A stretch of DNA of 64,000 nucleotides from assembly GCA_049115715.1 (NCBI GenBank), contig JAGDZQ010000006.1, forward strand, positions 558,001 through 622,000, given 5' to 3'. Below are positions 27,620-35,922 of this stretch, piece by piece. Every line of letters starts with the position of its first letter. Within the stretch, counting starts at the first letter, position 1. A program made the position numbers and the translations under genes. Below the pieces are notes generated by a model, which was given only the letters and a program-made list of their open reading frames with translations, was not told the DNA's origin and did not search any database. Source of the stretch: JAMZMI01 sp049115715. GTDB taxonomy: Bacteria; Bacteroidota; Bacteroidia; Cytophagales; Cyclobacteriaceae.

Positions 27620-28114
27620 ATGAAACGTTTTTCAATCATAATCTTACTCGTATCAGCAAGCTTAAGTTCGCTCGCACAAGATCAAAGTGCAAGAGAAAAG
27701 ATAGAAGCTGCTAGAATAGCTTTAATCACAGAACGACTGGAGCTCACTCCTGAGCAGGCTGAAAAATTCTGGCCGGTCTATAGAGAGTATAGCATGAAGC
27801 AGCGACAAATAAGGCAAGAATTCAAAGAGCTCAAACGCAATTTCGACCCAAACAAAGCCACCGAGGATGAAAGCAAAAAAATACTTGATCGCGGACATTC
27901 AATAAAGCAAAGACAACTAGAGCTGGAGCAGGTATACTCTCAGCGAATGCAACAAGTAGTTACAAGCAGACAATTAATGAACCTTCGCAAAGCAGAGCAG
28001 GATTTTCGTGAAATGCTAATGAATAGAATCCGCGAAGAAAACGCTCAAAGGAGACGACTTGAAGGAGATAGACAAAGGAATGAACAACAGATAAGAAAAA
28101 GAAAAAACAATTAG
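27620..28114 (+). CDS. Periplasmic helical LTPEQ-type protein (ECF sigma sensor-like)
   Basis: This 164-residue protein has a signal peptide ending SSLAQ. The mature part is almost entirely charged helix, with ERLELTPEQAEKFWPVYREY near residue 45, a motif shared with Spy/CpxP and ZraP-like periplasmic proteins. Similar proteins next to ECF genes in Bacteroidota are often named sensors of ECF-type sigma factors. The C-terminus is very basic and Arg/Gln-rich. It starts 2 bp after the putative anti-sigma gene. The likely role is to sense envelope or metal stress and modulate that membrane protein; this rests on synteny and the motif. Confidence 0.7.
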   Translation: MKRFSIIILLVSASLSSLAQDQSAREKIEAARIALITERLELTPEQAEKFWPVYREYSMKQRQIRQEFKELKRNFDPNKATEDESKKILDRGHSIKQRQLELEQVYSQRMQQVVTSRQLMNLRKAEQDFREMLMNRIREENAQRRRLEGDRQRNEQQIRKRKNN

Positions 28115-28131
28115 ACCTTCCACCCTACCAA

Positions 28132-29217
28132 ATGAACTTTAGAAGTACGATCATATCGTTACTACTATTAATTGTATTCCATACAACCCAGGCTCAAGAT
28201 GAGCCTTTGTCCGTTGAGGAGCAGCTGGCAAAGTGGGAAATGGAAATGGACTCACTATCCATATTTATGCTTATAGATAGCATTCTCAGTGAAGAATCAA
28301 GCGCATATTCAGAACTAAACGCAAGGTTTGGATATAACAGCAGTGTCGTGAGTGCTGGAAGAAACCTTGGGATCGATCAGCACGGACTTTCACCCGGAAT
28401 ATCTTTCTATCATAAAAAGGGATACTATGCAGACCTATCCGGTTTTTGGAACAGCGATTTTGACCCTAAATATAGTCTCACTGTAGCCACTCTTGGCTAT
28501 ATGAAGTTTATTGGGAAAAGATGGACCCTCACCGGAAGCTATGAAAGGTGGATTTATAACAGGACTTCCAGCGAATCGTCAAGTAACTCACTAAAAAACA
28601 GTTTAAACGTTTCCAGCGGATTCACCTCCAAGTACTTTTTTGCATCACTAGACTACAATTACCTATTTGGATCAGAAGATGCACATAGAATAATCGGAAA
28701 TGCCTCTGGAAACCTCACGCTTACCAATAAGTGGATCTTTGATAAAATAAGAATCGCGCCCTCATTTTCGATCATTTTCGGCAATAGGAATGTAACCAGT
28801 TATTTTTATTCAGATGAAATAGAACGACTACAATACATCGGCGAAATCACAACAAGCGATGAGTTTCAATCCTTTCTAAGGACAGTAGACTTTTCTAGTG
28901 AAGAGCTACAGATTCTAAGGAGGATCAATCAAAACGACAACCTGGACGAGCGAACTAAAAGAAGAAGAACCAATTTTATCTATTCACAAAACGAAGAAGT
29001 GCAAGACTATCTGGACTCCAAGCTAAACGAAACATCCAATGAGTACGGTCTCATGAATTACAGTTTTAGTCTACCGATTGTATTTACTATCAAGAGATTC
29101 AATCTCATCCTTAGCTATACTTACAGTATTCCTGTGAAGCTCCCAAAGGAGGAAGGAAATTTCGACCCGGTAGGATATTTTGGTGCCTCCATTGGATATC
29201 GAATTATCATGAGATAA
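28132..29217 (+). CDS. Exported barrel-like protein of unknown function
   Basis: This 361-residue protein has a signal peptide (hydrophobic stretch ending TTQAQ). An acidic helical segment (about 25-60) is followed by many alternating aromatic strands such as GISFYHKKGYYADLSGFW, WTLTGSYERWIYN and FFASLDYNYLFGS. It ends with YFGASIGYRIIM. The pattern suggests an outer-membrane beta-barrel. It lies 17 bp after the LTPEQ-type gene, so it is probably the last member of the ECF sigma unit. I do not recognise a named family. Confidence 0.6.
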   Translation: MNFRSTIISLLLLIVFHTTQAQDEPLSVEEQLAKWEMEMDSLSIFMLIDSILSEESSAYSELNARFGYNSSVVSAGRNLGIDQHGLSPGISFYHKKGYYADLSGFWNSDFDPKYSLTVATLGYMKFIGKRWTLTGSYERWIYNRTSSESSSNSLKNSLNVSSGFTSKYFFASLDYNYLFGSEDAHRIIGNASGNLTLTNKWIFDKIRIAPSFSIIFGNRNVTSYFYSDEIERLQYIGEITTSDEFQSFLRTVDFSSEELQILRRINQNDNLDERTKRRRTNFIYSQNEEVQDYLDSKLNETSNEYGLMNYSFSLPIVFTIKRFNLILSYTYSIPVKLPKEEGNFDPVGYFGASIGYRIIMR

Positions 29218-29254
29218 TAATTCCTATTACCCTCGCTTATTCATGGGAAAAACC

Positions 29255-29262
29255 TAGCTTTG
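29255..29262 (+). promoter_or_regulatory. -7 promoter element of pyrG
   Basis: TAGCTTTG matches TAnnTTTG. It gives a predicted transcription start about 30 bases before the ATG at 29299, which supports that start over a longer frame beginning at 29260 inside the promoter. Confidence 0.55.
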
Positions 29263-29298
29263 TATCCCGTAACAAACAAAGGCAATCATACATTTTTA

Positions 29299-30912
29299 AT
29301 GTCCAAAGCTAAATACATCTTCGTTACGGGTGGAGTTACATCCTCGCTCGGAAAAGGTATCATATCAGCATCACTAGGTAAACTACTACAAGCTCGCGGC
29401 TTGTCCGTTACCATTCAGAAATTCGACCCGTATATCAACATTGATCCGGGAACTCTTAATCCATACGAACATGGCGAATGCTATGTAACAGACGATGGAG
29501 CTGAGACAGATCTTGACCTTGGGCATTATGAGCGATTTCTCAATATCCCTACCTCCCAAAACAACAACGTCACCACGGGTAGAATATACTATAATGTAAT
29601 CCAGAAAGAGCGAGAAGGTGATTTTCTAGGAAAGACTGTACAAGTCGTTCCTCACATCACGGACGAGATTAAAAATAATATTTACAAGCTCGCTGACACT
29701 GGCAACTTTGATGTCATCATTACTGAAATTGGAGGCTGTGTAGGTGATATAGAGTCCTTACCATTCATTGAAGCCGTACGACAAGCCAAACTAGAACTTG
29801 GACCTACCAATTGTATTTCCTTGCATCTGACTCTGGTTCCGTATCTGAAAACAGCGGGTGAGCTCAAAACCAAGCCTACTCAGCATTCTGTAAAGGAATT
29901 GCTTGAAGCTGGAGTACAGCCCGACATTCTTGTTTGCCGTTCTGAGCATCATTTAGATAATGACATAAGAAAGAAAATTGCTTTGTTCTGCAACGTACCT
30001 TTCAACGCTGTGATTGAAGCAAGAGACGCAGATTCAATTTACGATGTTCCAATTTTGATGAGGAAGGAAAAGCTCGATGAAAGAGTCCTTTCCAAATTCA
30101 AAATGTCGTACAAAAAAGAACCACGTATTGACGCTTGGAAAGAGTTTTTGGGAAGACTTAAAAACCCAACCAAGGAAGTTAGAATTGGTCTGGTAGGTAA
30201 ATATGTTGAGCTGAAAGACGCTTACAAATCAATTGCTGAAGCATTCACTCATGCAGGAGCATTCAACGAATGCAAAGTAAAACTTGAGTGGATTCATGCT
30301 GAAGACATCACCAATAATACATCGGAGAAGTACCTATCTGAATTAGACGGTATATTGGTAGCTCCGGGATTTGGTGAAAGAGGTATCGAAGGAAAAATCG
30401 CCACGGTTCGCTTTGCAAGAGAAAACGGTATTCCATTTTTCGGTATTTGCTTGGGTATGCAATGCGCTGTTATCGAATTTGCCAGAAATGTGCTTGGCCA
30501 TAAGAAAGCCAATAGCTCTGAGATGGATCAAAAAACCAAACATCCAGTAATTGATTTGATGGAAGATCAAAAGACCATCAAAAACAAAGGTGGCACGATG
30601 AGATTAGGTGCTTATATTTGCCAGCTTAAAAAAGGATCAAAGGCAAACGGTGCTTACGGACAAGTGAAAATATCTGAGAGACATAGACATAGATATGAAT
30701 TTAACAGTACATATCTAGAGGCGTTCGAGAAAGCTGGAATGAAAGCAACAGGGGTCAACCCAGACACAAATCTGGTGGAAATCGTTGAACTAGAAAACCA
30801 CCCTTGGTTCGTAGGTACTCAATTTCACCCGGAACTTAAATCTACCGTTATAAACCCGCACCCTCTATTTGTCAAGTTTGTAAAAGCTGCAATGCTATAT
30901 AAGGAGCAGTAA
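29299..30912 (+). CDS. pyrG: CTP synthase
   Basis: The 537-residue enzyme makes CTP from UTP, ATP and glutamine. The N-terminal synthetase domain begins KYIFVTGGVTSSLGKGI (P-loop) and includes DPYINIDPGTLNPYEHGE. The C-terminal class I glutamine amidotransferase carries the nucleophile in FFGICLGMQ and the catalytic His in QFHPEL. The length matches the family when started at 29299. An upstream in-frame TTG at 29260 would add 13 residues and overlap the promoter. yidC follows after 22 bp, so the two are probably co-transcribed. Confidence 0.97.
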   Translation: MSKAKYIFVTGGVTSSLGKGIISASLGKLLQARGLSVTIQKFDPYINIDPGTLNPYEHGECYVTDDGAETDLDLGHYERFLNIPTSQNNNVTTGRIYYNVIQKEREGDFLGKTVQVVPHITDEIKNNIYKLADTGNFDVIITEIGGCVGDIESLPFIEAVRQAKLELGPTNCISLHLTLVPYLKTAGELKTKPTQHSVKELLEAGVQPDILVCRSEHHLDNDIRKKIALFCNVPFNAVIEARDADSIYDVPILMRKEKLDERVLSKFKMSYKKEPRIDAWKEFLGRLKNPTKEVRIGLVGKYVELKDAYKSIAEAFTHAGAFNECKVKLEWIHAEDITNNTSEKYLSELDGILVAPGFGERGIEGKIATVRFARENGIPFFGICLGMQCAVIEFARNVLGHKKANSSEMDQKTKHPVIDLMEDQKTIKNKGGTMRLGAYICQLKKGSKANGAYGQVKISERHRHRYEFNSTYLEAFEKAGMKATGVNPDTNLVEIVELENHPWFVGTQFHPELKSTVINPHPLFVKFVKAAMLYKEQ

Positions 30913-30934
30913 ATTATAAGAATCATTAGAAATT

Positions 30935-32767
30935 ATGGATAGAAATCAAATCATTGGTTTGGTTGTAATGCTGGTGTTCATCACCGTTTACTTTCAGTTT
31001 TTTGCACCAGAGCCTCCCATAGAGGACATTGCCACAACTGAGCAGTCAGAGGCTTTACAATCAAGCACAAATACGACTAACCAAAGCACAGAAGCCGTCA
31101 CAGTACTTTCGGATAGTGCTAGAAACCGACTGAATGAAATGAAATTTGGTCTTTTCTCTGGAGTCGCGATAGGACAAGAAGAGACTTTTCAAATCGAAAC
31201 TGATAACTTGATCATCAAGTTCAGCAATAAAGGAGGAACGGTTAAGGAATTGATTTTAAAGGAGTTCAATGATTTTCTTGGTGACCCACTTGTTTTGATT
31301 GATGAAAAACACACTTCACAACATTTCAAAGTAGGCCATCTTTCTAAGGAAATTGATCTATCAGAACTTTACTTTCAATCGAGCAATAGCTCTACTTCGA
31401 TCTCAGGTGAGGACTCCATTATGGTTCGATTCTCATTGCCTGTAGCATCCGGTCAATCAATCACCTATGAATATGTTGTTTCCGGTTCTGGTTATGAAAT
31501 AGACATGAATGTCATTCAATCAGGGATGAATGGAGTGCTTGACGGAAGCATCTCATTTAACTGGGAGCAGGGAATGAATCGAGTAGAAAAGGATTTTAAA
31601 GATGCAAGAAACAGATCTACGGTAAAGTATAGATCAACTGACGGTGATGTAGATGAATTATCCGCTTCTTCTACCGAAAAGGAATCAGAGATAATTGAAA
31701 GCAAAATATCATGGGTTTCGTTTCGTCAAAAGTTCTTTTCATCAGCAATAATCGCAAGTTCTCCATTTGAAAGCGGGTCAGTTTCCTCCGTTATAGACTT
31801 CAGTGACTCATCTGCGATCAAGGATGTCACCATGAACCTTGAGCTTTCTTATCAGGATTTTATTGCTAACAAAACTGGGTTTACTTTTTACTATGGACCA
31901 AACAACTACTCTATACTAAAAGAAGTTACAGATGACTTTGGTCAGAATGTAGAGCTAGGGTGGAGCATTCTTTCGTGGATCAATAAGTTCGCCATTATTC
32001 CTATTTTCCATTTCTTAGAAAAATATATTTCTAGTTATGGCATTATCATCATCATCATGGTGATTATCCTGAAGCTGGTACTCTCTCCCCTCACCTATAC
32101 CTCTCACATGGGAATGGCGAAAATGCGAGTATTGAAGCCAGAGTTAGATGAGATCAAAGAGAAGCATGATGGAGATCAGCAGAAAGCGCAGCAAGAGCAG
32201 ATGGCGCTCTATCAAAAAGTAGGCATAAATCCTCTTAGCGGATGTATACCGATGGTACTCCAGATGCCGATTCTTTTTGCTATGTTCTATTTCTTTCCAA
32301 ATTCAATAGAACTAAGACAGGAAAGTTTTCTTTGGGCAACCGACCTTTCAACATACGATAGCGTACTTGACTTGCCTTTCAACATTCCTTTTTACGGAGA
32401 TCACATTAGCTTGTTCACATTGCTGATGACCGCATCAACAATACTATATACATGGTCCAATAGTCAGATGACCGCATCTGTACAAGGTCCTATGAAAACC
32501 CTTCAGTATATAATGCCTATCATGTTTTTGTTTTTCTTAAACAACTACGCATCAGGCCTTACATTCTACTACTTCGTTTCCAATATTGTCTCATTTGGAC
32601 AAATCGCACTTTTCAAGAAACTAATCGATGAAGATAAGATTAAGGGTATACTCGAAGAGAATAGGAAGAAAAATGTAAATAAAAAGAAGTCATCGTTTCA
32701 GCAGCGCTTAGATGAGGCAATGAAGGCTCAGGGACAAAAGAAGAAAAATACTGGTAAGAAAAAGTAA
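30935..32767 (+). CDS. yidC: Membrane protein insertase YidC
   Basis: This 610-residue protein has an N-terminal membrane anchor (about 5-22). A large periplasmic beta-sandwich domain (about 60-340) follows, then the conserved five-helix insertase core beginning near SSYGIIIIIMVIILKLV. The core also has SHMGMAKMRVLKPELDEIKE and GCIPMVLQMPILFAMFYFF. The C-terminal tail is strongly basic (KKKNTGKKK), as expected for ribosome contact. It inserts inner-membrane proteins with or without SecYEG. It lies downstream of pyrG and is followed by a terminator. Confidence 0.96.
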   Translation: MDRNQIIGLVVMLVFITVYFQFFAPEPPIEDIATTEQSEALQSSTNTTNQSTEAVTVLSDSARNRLNEMKFGLFSGVAIGQEETFQIETDNLIIKFSNKGGTVKELILKEFNDFLGDPLVLIDEKHTSQHFKVGHLSKEIDLSELYFQSSNSSTSISGEDSIMVRFSLPVASGQSITYEYVVSGSGYEIDMNVIQSGMNGVLDGSISFNWEQGMNRVEKDFKDARNRSTVKYRSTDGDVDELSASSTEKESEIIESKISWVSFRQKFFSSAIIASSPFESGSVSSVIDFSDSSAIKDVTMNLELSYQDFIANKTGFTFYYGPNNYSILKEVTDDFGQNVELGWSILSWINKFAIIPIFHFLEKYISSYGIIIIIMVIILKLVLSPLTYTSHMGMAKMRVLKPELDEIKEKHDGDQQKAQQEQMALYQKVGINPLSGCIPMVLQMPILFAMFYFFPNSIELRQESFLWATDLSTYDSVLDLPFNIPFYGDHISLFTLLMTASTILYTWSNSQMTASVQGPMKTLQYIMPIMFLFFLNNYASGLTFYYFVSNIVSFGQIALFKKLIDEDKIKGILEENRKKNVNKKKSSFQQRLDEAMKAQGQKKKNTGKKK

Positions 32768-32825
32768 TCAACTACTTATGCACATTTAAATTGTTAATTT
32801 ACTGATTACTAAAGCGATAGAAAAG

Positions 32826-32854
32826 AACCTCTGCACATGCAGGGGTTTTCTTTT
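32826..32854 (+). terminator. Intrinsic terminator after yidC
   Basis: A 10-bp stem AACCTCTGCA / TGCAGGGGTT with one T-G pair is followed by the T-rich run TTTTCTTTT. It closes the pyrG-yidC unit. Confidence 0.8.
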
Positions 32855-32886
32855 ATCTAGTAAATCCATCTTCAATATATCTTGGA

Positions 32887-32894
32887 TATATTTG
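32887..32894 (+). promoter_or_regulatory. -7 promoter element of the parA operon
   Basis: TATATTTG matches TAnnTTTG and lies 46 bp before the parA start, between the yidC terminator and parA. Confidence 0.5.
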
Positions 32895-32940
32895 TGTCCT
32901 TGTCTTCTTTAGATCAGTCAACCTTTTCTTAATATTTACT

Positions 32941-33717
32941 ATGGGTAAAATAATTGCAATTGCGAATCAAAAAGGTGGAGTGGGTAAAACTACTACCGCT
33001 ATCAATTTAGCAGCAAGCTTGGCAGCTTTAGAGCTTAAAACGCTTATTGTAGATGCCGATCCACAAGCCAATGCCACATCAGGAGTAGGTAAAAACCCAA
33101 AAGAAGTCGAATTCAGCATTTACGAATGCATGGTTGACGATATAGATCCTAAAAAGTGTATCGTAAAAACAGATATCAAATATCTTGACCTACTTCCCTC
33201 CCATATCGACCTGGTAGGAGCTGAAGTTGAGATGGTAAGTATCGAAAAGAGAGAACAGAAAATGAAAATCGCCTTGGCTGAAGTGAGTCAGGAATATGAT
33301 TATGTTATCATCGATTGCTCTCCTTCATTGGGACTAATCACGGTCAATGCACTTACTGCGGCGGACTCGATTATAGTTCCTGTTCAATGCGAGTACTTCG
33401 CTTTGGAAGGGTTGGGAAAACTGCTTAATACCATAAAAATCATTCAAAGTAGACTTAATCCAGATCTAGCAATCGAAGGCATTTTGCTTACGATGTATGA
33501 TTTAAGATTGAACCTTTCTAATCAGGTAGTCTCAGAAGTAAAAACACATTTCAAATCCATGGTATTTGACACCTTAATACCTAGGAATATAAAGCTCAGT
33601 GAATCTCCGAGCTTCGGAGTACCTGCTATAAGTCACGACGCAGAGAGTAAGGGTGCCCTCTCCTATTTGAATCTTGCAAAAGAAATCATGGAGAGAAATC
33701 AGGTTGAAGTAGCATAA
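32941..33717 (+). CDS. parA: Chromosome partitioning ATPase ParA/Soj
   Basis: This 258-residue protein has the deviant Walker A motif KGGVGKTTTAINLA at residues 10-23, the Walker A' region LIVDADPQANAT and Walker B YVIIDCSPSLG. There is no N-terminal DNA-binding extension, so it is the chromosomal Soj type rather than a plasmid P1-type ParA. It works with ParB, encoded 9 bp downstream, to segregate origin regions. It heads a gene string parA-parB-DUF5683-dapB-lepB that is common in Bacteroidota. Confidence 0.95.
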   Translation: MGKIIAIANQKGGVGKTTTAINLAASLAALELKTLIVDADPQANATSGVGKNPKEVEFSIYECMVDDIDPKKCIVKTDIKYLDLLPSHIDLVGAEVEMVSIEKREQKMKIALAEVSQEYDYVIIDCSPSLGLITVNALTAADSIIVPVQCEYFALEGLGKLLNTIKIIQSRLNPDLAIEGILLTMYDLRLNLSNQVVSEVKTHFKSMVFDTLIPRNIKLSESPSFGVPAISHDAESKGALSYLNLAKEIMERNQVEVA

Positions 33718-33726
33718 AATATTATA

Positions 33727-34617
33727 ATGGCCGAAAAATGGAAAAAGAAGACCGGACTTGGTAGAGGTCTGGGGGCGCTTCTTGAGGATAACGAGGAAAA
33801 GGAAAATTTAAGCGGATCAGGTGCTACTATAAAAGGAGCAATCAGTGAAATATCACTTGACCAGATTGAAGTAAACCCTTTTCAGCCAAGAACAGACTTC
33901 AAGCAAGAAGCACTGCAGGAACTTGCTGAATCTATTAAGGTTCAAGGTATCATCCAACCCATCACCGTAAGAGCACTAAGCGAAACGGAGTTTCAGTTAA
34001 TCTCAGGTGAAAGAAGATTTCAGGCATCTAAGCTTGCAGGGCTAAAAGCAGTCCCTGCATACATAAGAACTGCTGATGATCAACAAATGCTAGAAATGGC
34101 TTTGATTGAAAACATTCAGCGTGAGAACCTTAATGCAATTGAAATCGCCCTAAGTTATCAGCGATTACTAGCTGAGTGCGAGCTTAAGCAAGAAGAACTA
34201 GGTGATCGAGTTGGCAAGAATAGAAGTACAGTAAACAACTACTTAAGACTACTCAAGCTCCCCCCTGCCATCCAGATTGCGCTTAGAGATGGCAAAATCT
34301 CAATGGGTCATGCTCGAGCCATCATCAACATCGACAAAGTCGATTTACAGCTTGATATCTTTGGAAAGATCATCAAGGAAGATCTTTCCGTTAGAAAAGT
34401 AGAAGAACTTGTAAGAGGAATAGGTGCAAAAAAAGAGCCTCTAGAAAAGCCTGCTGCGAGTACTAATCCTGAAATTAGCAATATCCAAAAGAAGCTCACA
34501 TCGCATTTTGGAACAAAAATTTCAATAAAAGCGGACGAAAAAAACAAGGGAGAGATCAAAATTCCGTTTATTTCTTCAGATGAACTCAACAGAATACTGG
34601 ATATCCTCAAAATCTGA
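33727..34617 (+). CDS. parB: Chromosome partitioning protein ParB/Spo0J
   Basis: This 296-residue protein opens with the ParA-stimulating basic motif KTGLGRGLGALL. It then has the ParB N-terminal domain with LISGERRFQASKLAG (CTP-binding box) and LIENIQRENLNAIE. A helix-turn-helix follows with LGDRVGKNRSTVNNYLRLL, and a C-terminal dimerisation region closes the protein. It binds parS and spreads as a CTP-dependent clamp. No full parS was found in the window. The stop is 1 bp before the start of the next gene. Confidence 0.95.
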   Translation: MAEKWKKKTGLGRGLGALLEDNEEKENLSGSGATIKGAISEISLDQIEVNPFQPRTDFKQEALQELAESIKVQGIIQPITVRALSETEFQLISGERRFQASKLAGLKAVPAYIRTADDQQMLEMALIENIQRENLNAIEIALSYQRLLAECELKQEELGDRVGKNRSTVNNYLRLLKLPPAIQIALRDGKISMGHARAIINIDKVDLQLDIFGKIIKEDLSVRKVEELVRGIGAKKEPLEKPAASTNPEISNIQKKLTSHFGTKISIKADEKNKGEIKIPFISSDELNRILDILKI

Positions 34618-34618
34618 T

Positions 34619-35203
34619 ATGATTAGAAAAGTACTAGTCGGATTGATCTCAATGGTGTTCGTTTGCACTTTGCAAGCTCAAACCAATAAAACCGACTCTA
34701 TTTTTTTAATGACAGATAATACAATTTCTGAGTTTAAGGAAATCTCTCAGAAAGACCCTTACAAGGCTGCTTTTTTTTCAGCAGTACTTCCCGGTCTTGG
34801 TCAGGCGTACAATAATCAGTATTGGAAAATCCCTTTGATATATGGCGGAGGATTAATATTTGCTCATTACATCAACTACAACCACCGTATCTATCAAGAG
34901 ATGGAAAACGCCTTGATTGCAGCATCTGATGCCACTCCCCTCACCGAAAACTTCTACGAAGACCTTTTTCGAAGCGACGATATTCTTGAACGGAATAGAG
35001 ATGTTTTTAGAAGGAACCGAGATTTTCTAATCATTCTGACCTCAGCATTCTATTTATTGAATATAGCAGATGCTCATATATCTGCTCATCTCAATGAATT
35101 TGATATCAATGAGAACCTTTCTATGACCATTTACCCATCTATTAACTCAACTCTATTAATTTCGCGAACAGCAGGATTTTCTGTTTCATTAAATTTCAAG
35201 TAA
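34619..35203 (+). CDS. DUF5683 family membrane protein
   Basis: The chosen ATG gives 194 residues with a signal peptide (IRKVLVGLISMVFVCTLQAQ). A longer frame from 34580 would run back into parB and bury the signal. The mature part has DPYKAAFFSAVLPGLGQAYN, followed by WKIPLIYGGGLIFAHYINYN, the typical DUF5683 core of short hydrophobic hairpins. It has two or three further membrane segments. The function is unknown, but the place between parB and dapB is conserved in the phylum. It overlaps dapB by one base (TAATG). Confidence 0.85.
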   Translation: MIRKVLVGLISMVFVCTLQAQTNKTDSIFLMTDNTISEFKEISQKDPYKAAFFSAVLPGLGQAYNNQYWKIPLIYGGGLIFAHYINYNHRIYQEMENALIAASDATPLTENFYEDLFRSDDILERNRDVFRRNRDFLIILTSAFYLLNIADAHISAHLNEFDINENLSMTIYPSINSTLLISRTAGFSVSLNFK

Positions 35204-35922
35204 TGCGCATAGCAATAGTGGGTTATGGTAAGATGGGAAAAGCCATTGAATCATTGGCTCGTGAAGCCAATCATGAAATAGCATTTATAATCGATGCTGA
35301 TAATGCAAGTGATATTGCTAAGATCACACCTCAGAATACGGATGTAGCTATTGAATTCTCACAACCTTCAACTGCATATCAAAACATCAAAACACTTGTG
35401 AGTAATGGAGTCACGACCATGGTAGGAACTACCGGATGGCTCGATAAGTACACCGAAATAACAAACCTTTGCAAGGCAAATAATGGTACATTTTTGTACG
35501 CATCAAACTACAGCATTGGAGTCAATCTCTTTTTCGAACTAAATAAATGGTTAGCCGAAAAGATGGCAAAACTTGGGGGTTTTGATATTGAAATGGAGGA
35601 AATCCACCACACAGAAAAGAAAGACGCCCCAAGCGGCACGGCCATCACATTGGCAGAGGGGGTTTTAGAAAAAAACAGCAAAGTCTCAGGTTGGATCAAC
35701 GAACCCACCGAGGACTCAAGCACAATTGGAATAGTTTCACTTCGAGAGCCAGAAGTACCCGGAACACATACAATCAATTACAAATCTGCAATGGAAAGCA
35801 TTGAAATCAAGCATACTGCGCATGATAGAAAAGTTTTCGCCTCTGGTGTAATTAAAGTGGCCGAATGGATCACTAACCAGTCAGGTATTGTAACAATGGA
35901 AGATTTTATAAAGCAATCATAA
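35203..35922 (+). CDS. dapB: 4-hydroxy-tetrahydrodipicolinate reductase
   Basis: This 239-residue enzyme of the lysine/diaminopimelate pathway reduces HTPA with NAD(P)H. It begins RIAIVGYGKMGKAIE (Rossmann motif). It carries the catalytic His pair and substrate-binding segment in EIHHTEKKDAPSGTA, including the conserved Lys. It is a little shorter than the Escherichia coli enzyme, as usual for Bacteroidota. The stop and the lepB start are directly adjacent, so translation is probably coupled. Confidence 0.94.
   Translation: MRIAIVGYGKMGKAIESLAREANHEIAFIIDADNASDIAKITPQNTDVAIEFSQPSTAYQNIKTLVSNGVTTMVGTTGWLDKYTEITNLCKANNGTFLYASNYSIGVNLFFELNKWLAEKMAKLGGFDIEMEEIHHTEKKDAPSGTAITLAEGVLEKNSKVSGWINEPTEDSSTIGIVSLREPEVPGTHTINYKSAMESIEIKHTAHDRKVFASGVIKVAEWITNQSGIVTMEDFIKQS

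Noticed and set aside
29260..29298. The longer pyrG frame beginning at TTG 29260
   Set aside because: The extra residues overlap a TAnnTTTG promoter element and are absent from the family's usual N-terminus.
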